DNA from: Actinomycetes bacterium
GTDB lineage: Bacteria > Actinomycetota > Acidimicrobiia > Acidimicrobiales > Bog-793
Direction of reading: 5' to 3'
NCBI GenBank assembly: GCA_021823365.1
Contig: JAKAOD010000016.1
Coordinates: 1-15,474, forward strand
DNA length: 15,474 nt
Part shown: positions 6,191 to 15,474 of the stretch, piece by piece
Numbering within the stretch: position 1 is the stretch's first letter
Layout: every line of letters begins with the position of its first letter
Program-made: the position numbers and the translations under genes
Notes under the pieces: model-generated
Told to the model about the DNA's origin: nothing
What the model saw: only the letters and a program-made list of their open reading frames with translations
Database searches by the model: none

Positions 6191-6721
6191 TCACACGACA
6201 TGGGCGGACGCCTGACGCGTGCGCTGCTCGTCGATGATCTGCTCGCGCAGGATGTCCGCGTGCCCGCAGTGCTGTGCCAGCTCGCGCAGCACGTGGAGGT
6301 AGACCCAGCGCAGCGGGAGCGGGCCGCGCCGGTTGCCGTTGACCAGGTCGTCCAGCCCCAGGGAGGAGGTCGCGCGACGTGACAACTCGCACGCTTCGCG
6401 GTGTGCCTGTTGGATGGTGGCAATGGTGTCGTCGTCATCGAGGATGAACGACTCGTCCGGGGTCGCGGGAATGCCGATCTCGGCACGGGAGCGGCATGCG
6501 ACCGCCTCGTCGAACCAGACCTTCTCGACGAAGATCGCATGCTTCACCAGTCCCAGCAAGGTGGTCCGGGAAGGCACCAGCGATCGGCGCGCCTGCTCTT
6601 CGGTCAACCCGTCCAGGCAGCGGTTCAGCTCAGCGCGGTGTTCGTTGAGGAACGCCTCGAACTGAGACCTGGCTGGCCAGCCGATGGCCTCCTCGGTCGA
6701 TGTTGCGGTGATGAAGGACAT
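6191..6721 (-). CDS. DinB-like protein of the DUF664 family
   Basis: The protein of 176 residues begins MSFITATSTEEAIGW, like many DUF664 members. It has a four-helix DinB/maleylpyruvate isomerase-like fold signature: LDGLTEEQARRSLVPSRTTL, LLGLVKHAIFVEKVWFDEAV and RWVYLHVLRELAQHCGHADI. The three His (in LVKH, YLH and CGH) fit the DinB metal triad. Members are thought to be metal-dependent thiol-related enzymes, often using mycothiol in actinomycetes; the substrate is unknown. The ATG at 6721 is chosen from family length. In-frame ATGs at 6790 and 6850 would add 23 or 43 residues, and none has a clear ribosome site. The gene is intact, unlike its neighbours to the left. Confidence 0.75.
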   Translation of the reverse strand: MSFITATSTEEAIGWPARSQFEAFLNEHRAELNRCLDGLTEEQARRSLVPSRTTLLGLVKHAIFVEKVWFDEAVACRSRAEIGIPATPDESFILDDDDTIATIQQAHREACELSRRATSSLGLDDLVNGNRRGPLPLRWVYLHVLRELAQHCGHADILREQIIDEQRTRQASAHVV

Positions 6722-7136
6722 GAGCGAAGCATCGCAAAGCCTCCGGACGAAGTCCACCTTTGACACGAGCGTGTTCGGAGCTTCCGGCATGAGTTCGCCG
6801 CGCACCGGATCGGGCAGTTCGGTGCCGCTCAGCAGATGGTCACGACGCATGTACGGCGGCGCCGACCGACGTACCCCCGTCCCAGCGCAGACGGCCGACC
6901 GAACGGCGACCCTCTCGCCCGGTCTTGGCCGGCTCGCCCGAGGTGCCGTTCGCTGCTGCTGACGCCCTGAAGACAGCCTTTGTTCTGGCGTGATGTTCGG
7001 CGCTCGTATCCATTCAGTCTGCCCGCGAGAAGCGGTGCGAGCGCCTGCAGTGTTCGTCGGGGCCGCGCCACGTTTCCATGGCGGGGGCGGAAGCGCGAGT
7101 AGGGCCTGCGCCCTGTGATCGGCAATCCGACCCGGC
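6722..7136. other. Spacer between the divergent DinB and AraC-type genes
   Basis: About 415 bases contain no recognisable gene on either strand. Open frames here are Arg/Pro-rich with no family pattern. In-frame ATGs for the DinB gene occur at 6790 and 6850, so its 5' end may extend into this spacer. Promoters for both divergent genes must lie here, but none could be placed with confidence. Confidence 0.4.
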
Positions 7137-7841
7137 ATGATGGGAGCGGTGACCTACCGCGAGCGCGCATCTGTGTTGCCTGGCGTCATGCTGTGGCAGC
7201 GGGACCCAGCCCCGTTGCCGGCAACGGGCATCATCATCCCCGACGGATGCATGGACCTCATCTGGGACGGCCTTCGGTTGTTCGTCGCCGGGCCCGATAC
7301 CAGGGCTCGATGGCACACATCGAGACCGAACGCCTCCTACGTGGGATTGCGGTTCACTCGGGGGATGGGGCCGAGCCTGCTCGGCACCTCCGCCGACGAG
7401 GTCGCCGACCAGAGCCCTTCGCTTGACGACCTCTGGCCCTGCGCCGACGCTCGAATTCTCAGCGATCAGGTGGCGGCTGCTGGCGAGGAGGCACTTGAGC
7501 GGTGGTTGACGGACCGGGCCGCCCGCTGCGAACCGCCGGAGCTAGGGGCGGCCGTCTTTCGCCTGGCGGCGGACAGGACGCCGGTGACGGCGATGGCGGA
7601 TCGGCTCGGCTACAGCACGCGCCAGCTACATCGGCGCTGCCTCCCCCTCTTCGGCTACGGGCCGCAGCACCTCACCCGCGTCCTCCGCCTCGGCCAGGCG
7701 CTCGCAGCCGCTCGTGCGGGCCTGCCGCTCGCCCAGGCGGCGGTGACCGCCGGCTTCGCCGACCAGGCGCACCTGTCCCGGGACGTGCGCGACCTCACCG
7801 GCGCCACGCCGACGGAGCTGCTTAGCGAGCTAGCCGGATAG
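7137..7841 (+). CDS. AraC-family transcriptional regulator
   Basis: The protein of about 234 residues has an N-terminal sensor-like part of the type found in many actinobacterial AraC proteins (RERASVLPGVMLWQRDP, IIIPDGCMDLIWDG, YVGLRFTRGMGPSLLG). Its C-terminal half is a double helix-turn-helix: TPVTAMADRLGYSTRQLHRR, FGYGPQHLTRVLRLGQAL, then LPLAQAAVTAGFADQAHLSR and the final TGATPTELL. The start is uncertain: ATG 7137, ATG 7140 or GTG 7149 are in frame. A GGGAG precedes the GTG by only two bases, so 7137 is kept. The convergent VOC gene overlaps its last 12 bases. AraC proteins of this type often regulate a neighbouring small enzyme, so the VOC gene is a candidate target. Confidence 0.85.
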   Translation: MMGAVTYRERASVLPGVMLWQRDPAPLPATGIIIPDGCMDLIWDGLRLFVAGPDTRARWHTSRPNASYVGLRFTRGMGPSLLGTSADEVADQSPSLDDLWPCADARILSDQVAAAGEEALERWLTDRAARCEPPELGAAVFRLAADRTPVTAMADRLGYSTRQLHRRCLPLFGYGPQHLTRVLRLGQALAAARAGLPLAQAAVTAGFADQAHLSRDVRDLTGATPTELLSELAG

Positions 7842-8225
7842 GCGGGCGAAGAGGTCGACCGGTGTGCCGTCGGGATCGCGAACGACGGCGTAGCGCATGC
7901 CCCAAAAGGCGTCCCACGGGGCGAGGTGCCCCTCGTAGCCGGCGCCGGTGAGCTCCGCCCAGGCGGCGTCCACCTGCTCGGGAGCGCCGCAGTCGAATGC
8001 CAGGGCCGCCCGGTGGCCGCCTGTCGGTGCCGTCCAGTCGGGATCGAAGGAGCGGATCACGGCTTCGGTGTCGAACGCGAGCCGCATCCCGCCATACAGA
8101 TCGATGTCTACGTGCTCCTTCGCGTCGGCATCCGCGGCGATGTCGAGCCCCAAACGTCGGTAGAAGTTCAAGGTGGCGGCCATGTCGGCGACCACCAGCT
8201 CGACAAGAGCAGGCTTCAGCTTCAT
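7830..8225 (-). CDS. VOC-family (glyoxalase/bleomycin-resistance fold) protein
   Basis: The protein of 131 residues has the paired beta-alpha-beta-beta-beta pattern of the vicinal oxygen chelate fold. The first half reads ALVELVVADMAATLNFYRRL then VDIDLYGGMRLAFDTEAVIR, and the second half has GGHRAALAFDCGAPEQVDAA and the typical end MRYAVVRDPDGTPVDLFARL. Such proteins include glyoxalases, dioxygenases and drug-binding proteins; the substrate cannot be told. The ATG at 8225 starts MKLKPALVELVV, which is usual for the family, though no ribosome site is evident. It runs towards the AraC-type gene and its stop lies inside that gene. Confidence 0.85.
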   Translation of the reverse strand: MKLKPALVELVVADMAATLNFYRRLGLDIAADADAKEHVDIDLYGGMRLAFDTEAVIRSFDPDWTAPTGGHRAALAFDCGAPEQVDAAWAELTGAGYEGHLAPWDAFWGMRYAVVRDPDGTPVDLFARLSG

Positions 8226-8284
8226 GTGACAGACGGTAACGGCTGGAGCGAGGAAGGTCTTGAACGGATCGGACACGGCGCAGA

Positions 8285-8606
8285 CCTCGCCGATCCGTCA
8301 CTGTTCGACGGTCGGCGCAACCTCGATTACGGGGTTGGGCAGTACTCCTCCTCGGGCAGCTCCGACTGCATGCCTTTGCTCCAGGGGACTGGCATGTCAC
8401 TGCCCAACTTCACGCTCCCGAACAACGTCGTCATCTACGGGAGCAGCGCCGAGGGCGTCGACAACTGCAACGGGGCCAACGCCATCTCAGGGAGCGTGAC
8501 GCTCGAGAGCAGCAAGGTCGCGATCGACGTCCAGACGGACACTTGTTGCCGGCCAATGCCAGGGACCATGAGCAGAGGCTATTGCGACGACGTCCTGGGC
8601 GGGTGA
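8285..8606 (+). CDS. Orphan fragment of an unknown, probably secreted protein
   Basis: The frame that ends at the TGA 8604-8606 has residue use unlike the shadow frames around it: Asn, Ser, Thr, Val and paired Cys with few Arg. Examples are LPNFTLPNNVVIYGSSAEGV, then DNCNGANAISGSVTLESSKV and VQTDTCC. This resembles an extracellular beta-rich domain. The first in-frame ATG in this part is at 8370 (MPLLQGTGMSLPNFTL). No signal peptide or ribosome site is visible and no family is recognised. The left limit is a guess. It is most likely a piece of a larger gene that has been lost; a small native gene from 8370 is the alternative. Confidence 0.35.
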
Positions 8607-8758
8607 TGCGGGCGCGCCGGGTGGTCTTCGTGGTGGCCGCCCTCGGCTGCGGCACGGCAGGGGGGCGAGCAGCCGGCGGCGATGGCGGGGCACCTCTCAG
8701 TCGGCGTCGATCAGCTGGAACTGGCGCAGCTTCTCCCGGCGGTGGTGCGCCTCGATGA
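8606..8758 (+). CDS. Possible truncated lipoprotein start
   Basis: An ATG at 8606 overlaps the preceding stop as TGATG and opens with a basic end and hydrophobic run ([20 protein letters not shown]), like a signal peptide with a lipobox-like LGC. After about 30 residues the frame crosses into the 3' end of glpX, where it becomes a Gly/Arg-rich antisense shadow. It may be the stub of a lost lipoprotein gene, or chance. Confidence 0.2.
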   Translation: MRARRVVFVVAALGCGTAGGRAAGGDGGAPLSRRRSAGTGAASPGGGAPR

Positions 8759-9692
8759 AGCGCACGGTGCCGGTGAGCGAGCGCATGACGAGCGACTGGG
8801 TGGTCGCGCCGTGCCTGTGGTAGCGGACGCCGCGGATCAGCTCGCCGTCGGTGATCCCCGTCGCGGCGAAGAAGCAGTTGTCCCCGCCGACCAGGTCCTC
8901 CGTCGAGAGCGGCGCCGAGAGGTCGTAGCCGGCCGCGAGCGCCGCGCCCCGCTCCTCGTCGCTCCGCGGCCAGAGCTGGCCCAGGATCTCGCCGCCCATC
9001 GCCTTCAGCGCGGCGGCGGTGACCACGCCTTCTGGCGCGCCGCCGATGCCGAAGAGGACGTCGGCACCGCTCTCGGGCCAGGCGGTCGAGATGGCTCCTG
9101 CGACGTCGCCGTCGGTGATGAGACGGATGCGCGCCCCGGCGGCGCGGATCTGCTCGATCAGGTCGTCGTGGCGGGGCCGGTCGAGCACGATCGCCGTGAG
9201 GTCGCTCACCGACGTGTCCTTCGCCTTGGCGAGCTCCTTCAAGTTCTCCCCCGGGGTGAGCTCGAGCGAGAGCCGCCCGACCGCCTCCGGGCCGACGGCG
9301 ATCTTGTTCATGTAGACGCACGGCCCCGGGTCGAACATCGCGCCGCGCTCGGCGAGCGCGATCACCGACAGGGCGCCGCCGCGCCCGAACGCGGTCGGCC
9401 GCGTCCCGTCGATCGGGTCGACGGCGACGTCGACGGCCGGCGGCGAGCCGTCGCCGATGCGCTCGCCGTTGTAGAGCATCGGCGCCCGGTCCTTCTCGCC
9501 CTCGCCGATCACGACGACGCCGTCCATCGGCACCCGCGCGAGCACGTGGCGCATCGCGTCGACAGCGGCGCCATCGGCGCCGTTCTTGTCCCCCCGGCCC
9601 ATCCAGCGGCTCGCAGCGACCGCGGCAGCCTCCGTGACGCGCACGAGCTCCATGGCGATGTTGCGGTCCGGGGCCAGCCGCTCCGCTGCCAC
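8697..9692 (-). CDS. glpX: Fructose-1,6-bisphosphatase class II
   Basis: GlpX removes the 1-phosphate of fructose-1,6-bisphosphate in gluconeogenesis and is the usual FBPase of actinomycetes. The 331-residue protein covers the family from [20 protein letters not shown] and [17 protein letters not shown], through [15 protein letters not shown] and the metal-binding [20 protein letters not shown], to [31 protein letters not shown] and a normal end. The Glu and Asp metal ligands of the lithium-sensitive phosphatase superfamily are in place. The GTG at 9692 is chosen because it adds the usual short lead ([10 protein letters not shown]) before the first conserved helix; the ATG at 9653 would cut into it. 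No strong ribosome site is seen. It diverges from murA across 52 bases. Confidence 0.92.
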   Translation of the reverse strand: MAAERLAPDRNIAMELVRVTEAAAVAASRWMGRGDKNGADGAAVDAMRHVLARVPMDGVVVIGEGEKDRAPMLYNGERIGDGSPPAVDVAVDPIDGTRPTAFGRGGALSVIALAERGAMFDPGPCVYMNKIAVGPEAVGRLSLELTPGENLKELAKAKDTSVSDLTAIVLDRPRHDDLIEQIRAAGARIRLITDGDVAGAISTAWPESGADVLFGIGGAPEGVVTAAALKAMGGEILGQLWPRSDEERGAALAAGYDLSAPLSTEDLVGGDNCFFAATGITDGELIRGVRYHRHGATTQSLVMRSLTGTVRFIEAHHRREKLRQFQLIDAD

Positions 9693-9744
9693 GGGGAGGA
9701 CCCTAGTAGGTCGGGAGCGCTCCAGGGCGGTAGCGTCTCGCGCC
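9693..9744. promoter_or_regulatory. Short divergent control region between glpX and murA
   Basis: Only 52 bases separate the two GTG starts, so both promoters, if present, must lie here or inside the genes. It contains a perfect 10-bp palindrome GGAGCGCTCC (9714-9723) and a looser GACC...GGTC pair just upstream. Neither has been matched to a known operator. Confidence 0.35.
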
Positions 9745-11064
9745 GTGGCCAGCTTCGTCGTCCGCGCCTCGGGCCCGCTCGCCGGCGAGGTCACCGTCCA
9801 GGGCGCGAAGAACTCGGCCCTCAAGCTCATGGCGGCATGCCTGCTCGCCCCGGGGACCTCGCGCCTCGAGAACGTCCCGGCGATCACGGACGTCGACCTG
9901 ATGGCGGCGCTGCTCGAGGCGATGGGCGCCCGGGTCACGCGCGAAGGCGCTGGACCGGGCGGGCCGCGCACCCTGGCCGGCGCCACCCCGCCGGCGCTGG
10001 CGGTCGAGGTGCCGGGGCGGCTCGAGCCCGTCGCCCCCTACGACCTCGTCGAGCGCATGCGCGCGTCGGTCGTCGTCCTCGGCCCGCTCCTCGCCCGCCA
10101 GGGGCGGGTGCGGATGTCGCTGCCGGGGGGCGACGACTTCGGCCGGCGGCCGATCGACTTCCACCTGCGCGCCCTCGGCGAGCTCGGCGCCGAGTTCGCC
10201 TTCGAGCACGGCTACGTCGAGGGCCGCTCCGACCGCCTGCTCGGCGCCCGGGTCGTCCTCGAGTACCCGAGCCACACGACCACGGACAACGTGCTCATGG
10301 CGGCGACGCTCGCCAAGGGAACGACGGTGATCGAGAACGCCGCGTGCGAGCCCGAGGTCGTGGACCTCGCGGGCCTGCTCACCTCGATGGGCGCGCGCAT
10401 CTCGGGGGCGGGCACGTCGCGGATCGAGGTCGAGGGGGTCGACGAGCTGCACCCGGCGGCGCACGTCACCGTCCCCGACCGCGTCGAGGCGGCGACGTTC
10501 CTCGCCGCGACGGGGATCGCCGGCGGCGACGTCCACCTCGTCGGGGCGCGCCCCGAGCACATGGACATGCTCCTCGAGAAGCTGTCCCAGATGGGCATGG
10601 ACCTCGCCGCGACGCCGCGGGGGCTGAGGGCACGCGCAGCGGGCCGCCTCACCGCCGTCGACGTCGCGACGCTTCCCTATCCCGGCGTCGCCACCGACTA
10701 CAAGCCGCTCGTCGTGACGGTGCTCTCGACCGCCTCGGGCGTCGCCATCGTGAGCGAGAACCTCTTCGCCGGGCGGTTCCGCTACGTGGACGAGCTGCGC
10801 CGCATGGGGGCCGACATCCGCACCGAGGGCCACCATGCCGTCGTCCGGGGCGTCGAGCGGCTCTCGGGCGCCGAGCTGCGGGCGTCGGACATCCGGGCGG
10901 GCGCGGCACTCGTCGTCGCCGGCCTCGGTGCCGACGGCGTGACGACGGTCGCCGGGGCGGAGCACGTCGAGCGGGGCTACGCGGCGTTCGCGGAGAAGCT
11001 GCGCGCGATCGGCGCCGACGTCGAGCGCTCTCCCGGCGCGATGCTTCCGCCGGCCGGCGGCTGA
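9745..11064 (+). CDS. murA: UDP-N-acetylglucosamine 1-carboxyvinyltransferase, Asp-type
   Basis: MurA transfers enolpyruvate from PEP to UDP-GlcNAc, the first committed step of peptidoglycan synthesis in the cytoplasm. The 439-residue protein shows the PEP-binding [18 protein letters not shown] near residue 20, the domain linkers LLEAMGARV and LTSMGARI, the catalytic-base region VATDYKP and the [14 protein letters not shown] motif. In the active-site loop the family's Cys (Cys115 in E. coli, in SLPGGCTIG) is replaced: the sequence is SLPGGDDFG, with Asp at residue 130 (codon 10132-10134). This is the form known from Mycobacterium tuberculosis that does not react with fosfomycin. The GTG start at 9745 gives the usual N-terminus. 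The treS start follows 14 bases after the stop, so they are probably co-transcribed. Confidence 0.95.
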   Translation: MASFVVRASGPLAGEVTVQGAKNSALKLMAACLLAPGTSRLENVPAITDVDLMAALLEAMGARVTREGAGPGGPRTLAGATPPALAVEVPGRLEPVAPYDLVERMRASVVVLGPLLARQGRVRMSLPGGDDFGRRPIDFHLRALGELGAEFAFEHGYVEGRSDRLLGARVVLEYPSHTTTDNVLMAATLAKGTTVIENAACEPEVVDLAGLLTSMGARISGAGTSRIEVEGVDELHPAAHVTVPDRVEAATFLAATGIAGGDVHLVGARPEHMDMLLEKLSQMGMDLAATPRGLRARAAGRLTAVDVATLPYPGVATDYKPLVVTVLSTASGVAIVSENLFAGRFRYVDELRRMGADIRTEGHHAVVRGVERLSGAELRASDIRAGAALVVAGLGADGVTTVAGAEHVERGYAAFAEKLRAIGADVERSPGAMLPPAGG

Positions 11065-11078
11065 AGGGCGGGGCCGGC

Positions 11079-12832
<1,754 letters not shown>

Positions 12833-12836
<4 letters not shown>

Positions 12837-14233
12837 CACTGGACGTCGACGCCCTCCGGCCGCTCGCGCGCACCTACCTCGAGCGCCAGCCGTGGTACCA
12901 GGCGACGATCTCCGTCGCCGACGCGACGGCTGGCCCAGACGCGCCGTCCGCCGCCGGCACGACCGGCCCCTCGACGGAAGCGGGAGCCGCGAGGGCGACC
13001 GCGGTCGAGGTCGAGTCCGCGGAGGTCCTCCGCGCCCAGCGCCCCGGGCTCGCGCGCTTCGTCCTCGCCAGGGGCGAGCTGCGCTTCCAGCTGCTCGTCG
13101 GCTGGCGTCCGGCCGCCTCGGCGGCAGAGGCGCTGCGGGGCGGCGAGTCGGCGCTGCTCGGGCCCTGCTCCGACGGCGACGGGCCGGTCCTCGCCTACGA
13201 CGCCCTCGCCGACGACGACCTCGTCCTCGCCCTGCTCGCCCACGTGACGGGCGGCGCCGAGCGTGCCGAGCGCGTCCGGCGGATGCCGACGCTCGTCTCG
13301 CACTCCTCGGTCGTCTTCGACGAGCGGTTGTTCATGAAGTGCTACCGGGTGCTCGAGCGCGGGGCGCGCTCGGAGGTCGACGTCGTCCTCCGGCTCGACG
13401 AGGTGGGCTTCAACGCCCTTCCGGCGCCTGTCGCGCACTGGCGCGCCGGCGGCTACGACCTCGCCCTCGTGCGGGAGTTCCTGCCGGGCGCGCTCGAGGG
13501 TCGGCTGCTCGCGATGACGTCGCTCCGCGACCTTCTCGCTCACGCGCCCGCCGCCGCGCCGCCCGCCCCCGAGGCGCCCGACGAGGCCGCATCGGTCACC
13601 CTCGGCGATCCGGATGCCGAGGTCGCCGCCGCCGGCGGGGACCTCGCGTCCGAGATGCGCCGGCTCGGCGCGACGACGGCGAGCCTCCACCTCGCGCTCG
13701 TGCAGGGCTTCGGCGAGCAGCCGGCAGACGCGTCGACCTTCGCCCGCGCCCTTCGACGCGAGGGGATCGACCCGGCGGAGGCGCTCGAGAAGGCGGGCCC
13801 CCTCGATCGGGGCGCAGCCGGATCGGCGATCAGGCTGCACGGCGACTACCACCTCCGCCGGGTGATGCGCTCCGAGGCGGGCTGGCTCGTCGTCGGCTTC
13901 GGCGACGATCCCCTCTACGGCTCGACCGACGCCGGCACGTCGCTGCGGGGCACGCTCGGCTCGCCCCTCGAGGATCTCGCCGACATGACCTTCTCGCTGC
14001 GGATGGCGGCCCGCGAGGCCCTCGGGCAGCGGGGCTCGGCCGAGACGGCCGCGGCGAGCCTCCTCGCCGACGCCTGGTGGCGCCGCAACGCGGGCGCTCT
14101 CGTCGAGGGCTACCTCACCACGGACGGCGCCGTCCGGCTCGTTCCCGCCGACCCGGCGACGCGCGAGACGCTCCTTGCCGCGTTCGAGTCGGCGCGCGAG
14201 CTGCGCTACGAGGCGACGCCCGCCGAGGCGTGA
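12833..14233 (+). CDS. mak: Maltokinase-like protein with degenerate metal-binding motif
   Basis: Maltokinase (Mak/Pep2) phosphorylates maltose to maltose-1-phosphate and is commonly coupled or fused to TreS. This 466-residue protein begins at ATG 12833, overlapping the treS stop by four bases (ATGA). The N-terminal cap domain ([13 protein letters not shown]) is followed by an Ala/Thr-rich insert. The kinase fold shows the ATP-site Lys (K169 in [12 protein letters not shown]) and catalytic loop HGDYH (336-340, D338). The usual HGDYHLGQV however is HGDYHLRRV, and the metal-binding DFEGEP that follows is GFGDDP (355-360), so the Asp that coordinates Mg is Gly. Residues about 233-260 ([15 protein letters not shown]) form a low-complexity linker. 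It may be a pseudokinase, use shifted acidic residues (D358/D359), or have a changed substrate. The frame is open and intact, so this is not simple decay. Confidence 0.85.
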
Positions 14234-15225
14234 TCGGTCTCGCCGATCGCGGCGCGCAGGTCCTCGGCGGCCTGCTCCGGCGAGACGACGTTGATGTACA
14301 CGCCGGTCCCGAGCTCGAAGCCGGCGCGGGTGACGAGCTTCGGGACGACGTGGACGTGCCAGTGGTAGATCGAGGTCGAGCGGTAGGGTGCCGCGTGGAA
14401 CACGACGTTGTAGGCGATGTCGCCGAGGTGCGATCTCAGCGCTGCGAGCGCCGAGCGCACCGCCGTGCCGATCCCGGCGAGATCCTCCGGCATCGAGCGG
14501 TGGAGATGTGCCTCGTGCGACCGGGGCACGACGAGCAGCTCGTAGGGCGAGGCGCTCCAGAACGGCGCGAACGTGACCGTCGTGTCGCTCGCCTGGACCA
14601 TGCGGTAGCCGGCATGCTCCTCCGCCTCTGCCGCCGTGCAGAGCAGGCAGCCACCCGCGAAGCGGCTGAAGCCCGCCTGCTCGTCGGCGAGCTGCCGCGG
14701 CACGAAGGGGATCCCGAGGAGCTGGCCGTGGGGGTGCTCGATCGAGGCGCCCGCCTCGCGACCGGAGTTGACGATCACCTGGCTGTAGCGGAGCCCGGGC
14801 GTCATCTGGTGCTCCTCGACCCGGTCGCGGATCGCCGACATCACGAGGTCGCACTGGTGGTCGCCGAACGACGCCCAGCTGAGGTCGTGGCTCGGCGAGA
14901 GCACGAGCACCTCGTGGATCCCGCTGGCGGGCGCCTCGGTGAAGACCGGCCCGAGGTTCTCGACGACGAAGGGCTGGCGCCCCTCGAACGCCGGGTACCG
15001 GTTCGTCACGACGCGCACGAGCCAGTTGCCCTCGCTCCCGTAGGTCTCGAGCGCCGGCGGCGTCTCCTCCTCGTGCCCCGGGCAGAACGGGCACTCCCCG
15101 GCCTGCTCGAGGGCGAAGGGCTGGCGGGGGGCGAACGCGGCGCCGCGCTTCTGCCGGCCGGTGGCGACCGCCACCCAGCTCCCCGAGAAGGGGTCGAGGC
15201 GGAGCTGGTTCACGTCCCGTCCCAC
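14206..15225 (-). CDS. galT: Galactose-1-phosphate uridylyltransferase
   Basis: GalT exchanges UMP between UDP-glucose and galactose-1-phosphate in the Leloir pathway. The 339-residue HIT-superfamily protein begins VNQLRLDPFSGSWVAVATGR after a short lead and shows a zinc-type CPFCPGH (C45, C48), RVVTNRYPAFEG, and the active-site IEHPHGQLLGIPFVP with H164 and the nucleophile H166. The second HIT repeat carries CLLC, LLVVPRSHEAHLHRS and the end motif IYHWHVHVVPKL. The start is GTG 15225; GTG 15213 is an alternative, with only a weak ribosome site. Its last 28 bases overlap the convergent maltokinase gene. No galK or galE is in the window. Some actinobacterial GalT proteins sit in glucan operons, so its true substrate could be another sugar phosphate. 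Confidence 0.93.
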   Translation of the reverse strand: MGRDVNQLRLDPFSGSWVAVATGRQKRGAAFAPRQPFALEQAGECPFCPGHEEETPPALETYGSEGNWLVRVVTNRYPAFEGRQPFVVENLGPVFTEAPASGIHEVLVLSPSHDLSWASFGDHQCDLVMSAIRDRVEEHQMTPGLRYSQVIVNSGREAGASIEHPHGQLLGIPFVPRQLADEQAGFSRFAGGCLLCTAAEAEEHAGYRMVQASDTTVTFAPFWSASPYELLVVPRSHEAHLHRSMPEDLAGIGTAVRSALAALRSHLGDIAYNVVFHAAPYRSTSIYHWHVHVVPKLVTRAGFELGTGVYINVVSPEQAAEDLRAAIGETDHASAGVAS

Positions 15226-15350
15226 CTGCGCTATCTCAACGCTCGCATCGGCGTAGAGGTTAACCGTTCGGGCACGCCGTCCGGTGACGCTCGGGCGCCG
15301 CGGGGGCCGGCGATTCCCCCGGACGGATCGTGTGGGGCGGTCGGGCGGCC
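15226..15350. promoter_or_regulatory. Divergent spacer between galT and a membrane-protein gene
   Basis: These 125 bases separate two outward-facing starts. A perfect GGTTAACC palindrome (15258-15265) is a rare AT-containing patch in this GC-rich stretch and lies 33 bases upstream of the galT start, where promoter or operator elements would be expected. No full promoter was recognised. Confidence 0.3.
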
Positions 15351-15474
15351 GTGACGAGCCCGTCGCCGGTCACGAGCCCGCTGTACGACACGGTCATGGC
15401 GTTCCACGTCCTCGCGGCGGTCGTGGGCTTCGGCGCTCTCGGCAGCACGGGGGCGTACGCGGCGGCGGCGAGGC
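15351..15474 (+). CDS. N-terminus of a membrane protein (partial, runs off the window)
   Basis: From the GTG at 15351 the frame reads VTSPSPVTSPLYDTVMAFHV then LAAVVGFGALGSTGAYAAAA to the window edge. A helix beginning with FHVLAAVVGFGAL resembles the first membrane segment of DUF2269-like predicted integral membrane proteins, which have a conserved His near this point. Only 41 residues are visible, so the family is tentative. It is divergent from galT. An internal ATG (MAFHVLAAVV) is an alternative start. Confidence 0.5.
   Translation, partial: MTSPSPVTSPLYDTVMAFHVLAAVVGFGALGSTGAYAAAAR

Noticed and set aside
9703..10965. 420-codon open frame on the minus strand opposite murA
   Set aside because: Antisense shadow of MurA; composition is Arg/Glu/Asp/His-rich without any motif.
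8682..11078. Long in-frame extension upstream of treS that would fuse it to an 800-residue N-terminal region
   Set aside because: The extension is antisense to glpX and out of frame with murA, both of which are convincing genes; it merely lacks stops because of high GC.
12892..15354. 820-codon plus-strand open frame over mak and galT
   Set aside because: Arg/Pro/Gly-rich out-of-frame reading of mak, then antisense of galT.

Overview
The window is very GC-rich DNA with frequent GTG starts and tightly packed genes. It carries a pcaG-pcaB-pcaL(D+C fusion)-pcaR order, a MurA with Asp in place of the catalytic Cys, and a treS-maltokinase pair. Together these point to a high-GC actinomycete (Actinomycetota); the class cannot be fixed from the sequence alone. 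No rRNA, tRNA or CRISPR array was seen.

Layout. (1) 1-1058: the end of an unknown upstream gene, then a fusion of a 2H-phosphoesterase (2'-5' RNA ligase-like) domain with a GNAT acetyltransferase. (2) 1055-4495, minus strand: the 3' part of a protocatechuate (beta-ketoadipate) operon, read as 'pcaG-pcaB-pcaL-pcaR. Its order and its coupled GTGA junction are intact, but the genes are damaged. pcaG has lost its 5' part, pcaB has two frame changes and a missing block, the PcaD half of PcaL has lost the segment with its nucleophile, and pcaR has a one-base frameshift. (3) 4505-5946: a run of remnants: a livM-type permease fragment with an internal gap, the tail of a MarR-type regulator, the first 62 codons of an IS transposase, and a frameshifted tyrosine recombinase cut off at its first catalytic box. 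(4) 6191-8225: small intact accessory genes, namely a DinB/DUF664 protein, an AraC-type regulator and a convergent VOC-fold protein. (5) 8285-8696: orphan coding-like fragments. (6) 8697-15225: well-preserved housekeeping and carbohydrate genes. glpX diverges from a tight murA-treS-maltokinase run, and galT converges on the maltokinase gene. (7) 15351-end: the start of a membrane protein.

How the genes work together. The pca genes would turn protocatechuate into beta-ketoadipate under an IclR-type regulator, but as written the pathway is probably not functional. TreS interconverts maltose and trehalose, and its partner normally phosphorylates maltose to maltose-1-phosphate for alpha-glucan synthesis; here the partner lacks the usual metal-binding Asp motif. 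GlpX (gluconeogenesis), MurA (peptidoglycan) and GalT (galactose/UDP-sugars) place this block in sugar-phosphate and envelope metabolism.

The strongest leads are the degenerate maltokinase coupled to TreS, the repeated loss of similar-sized blocks from neighbouring genes at 2.2-5.0 kb, and the Asp-type MurA. I did not find a clearly new multi-gene system. Because several genes at 1.2-5.8 kb carry frameshifts and gaps, sequencing or assembly error must be excluded before calling this stretch a true gene graveyard.
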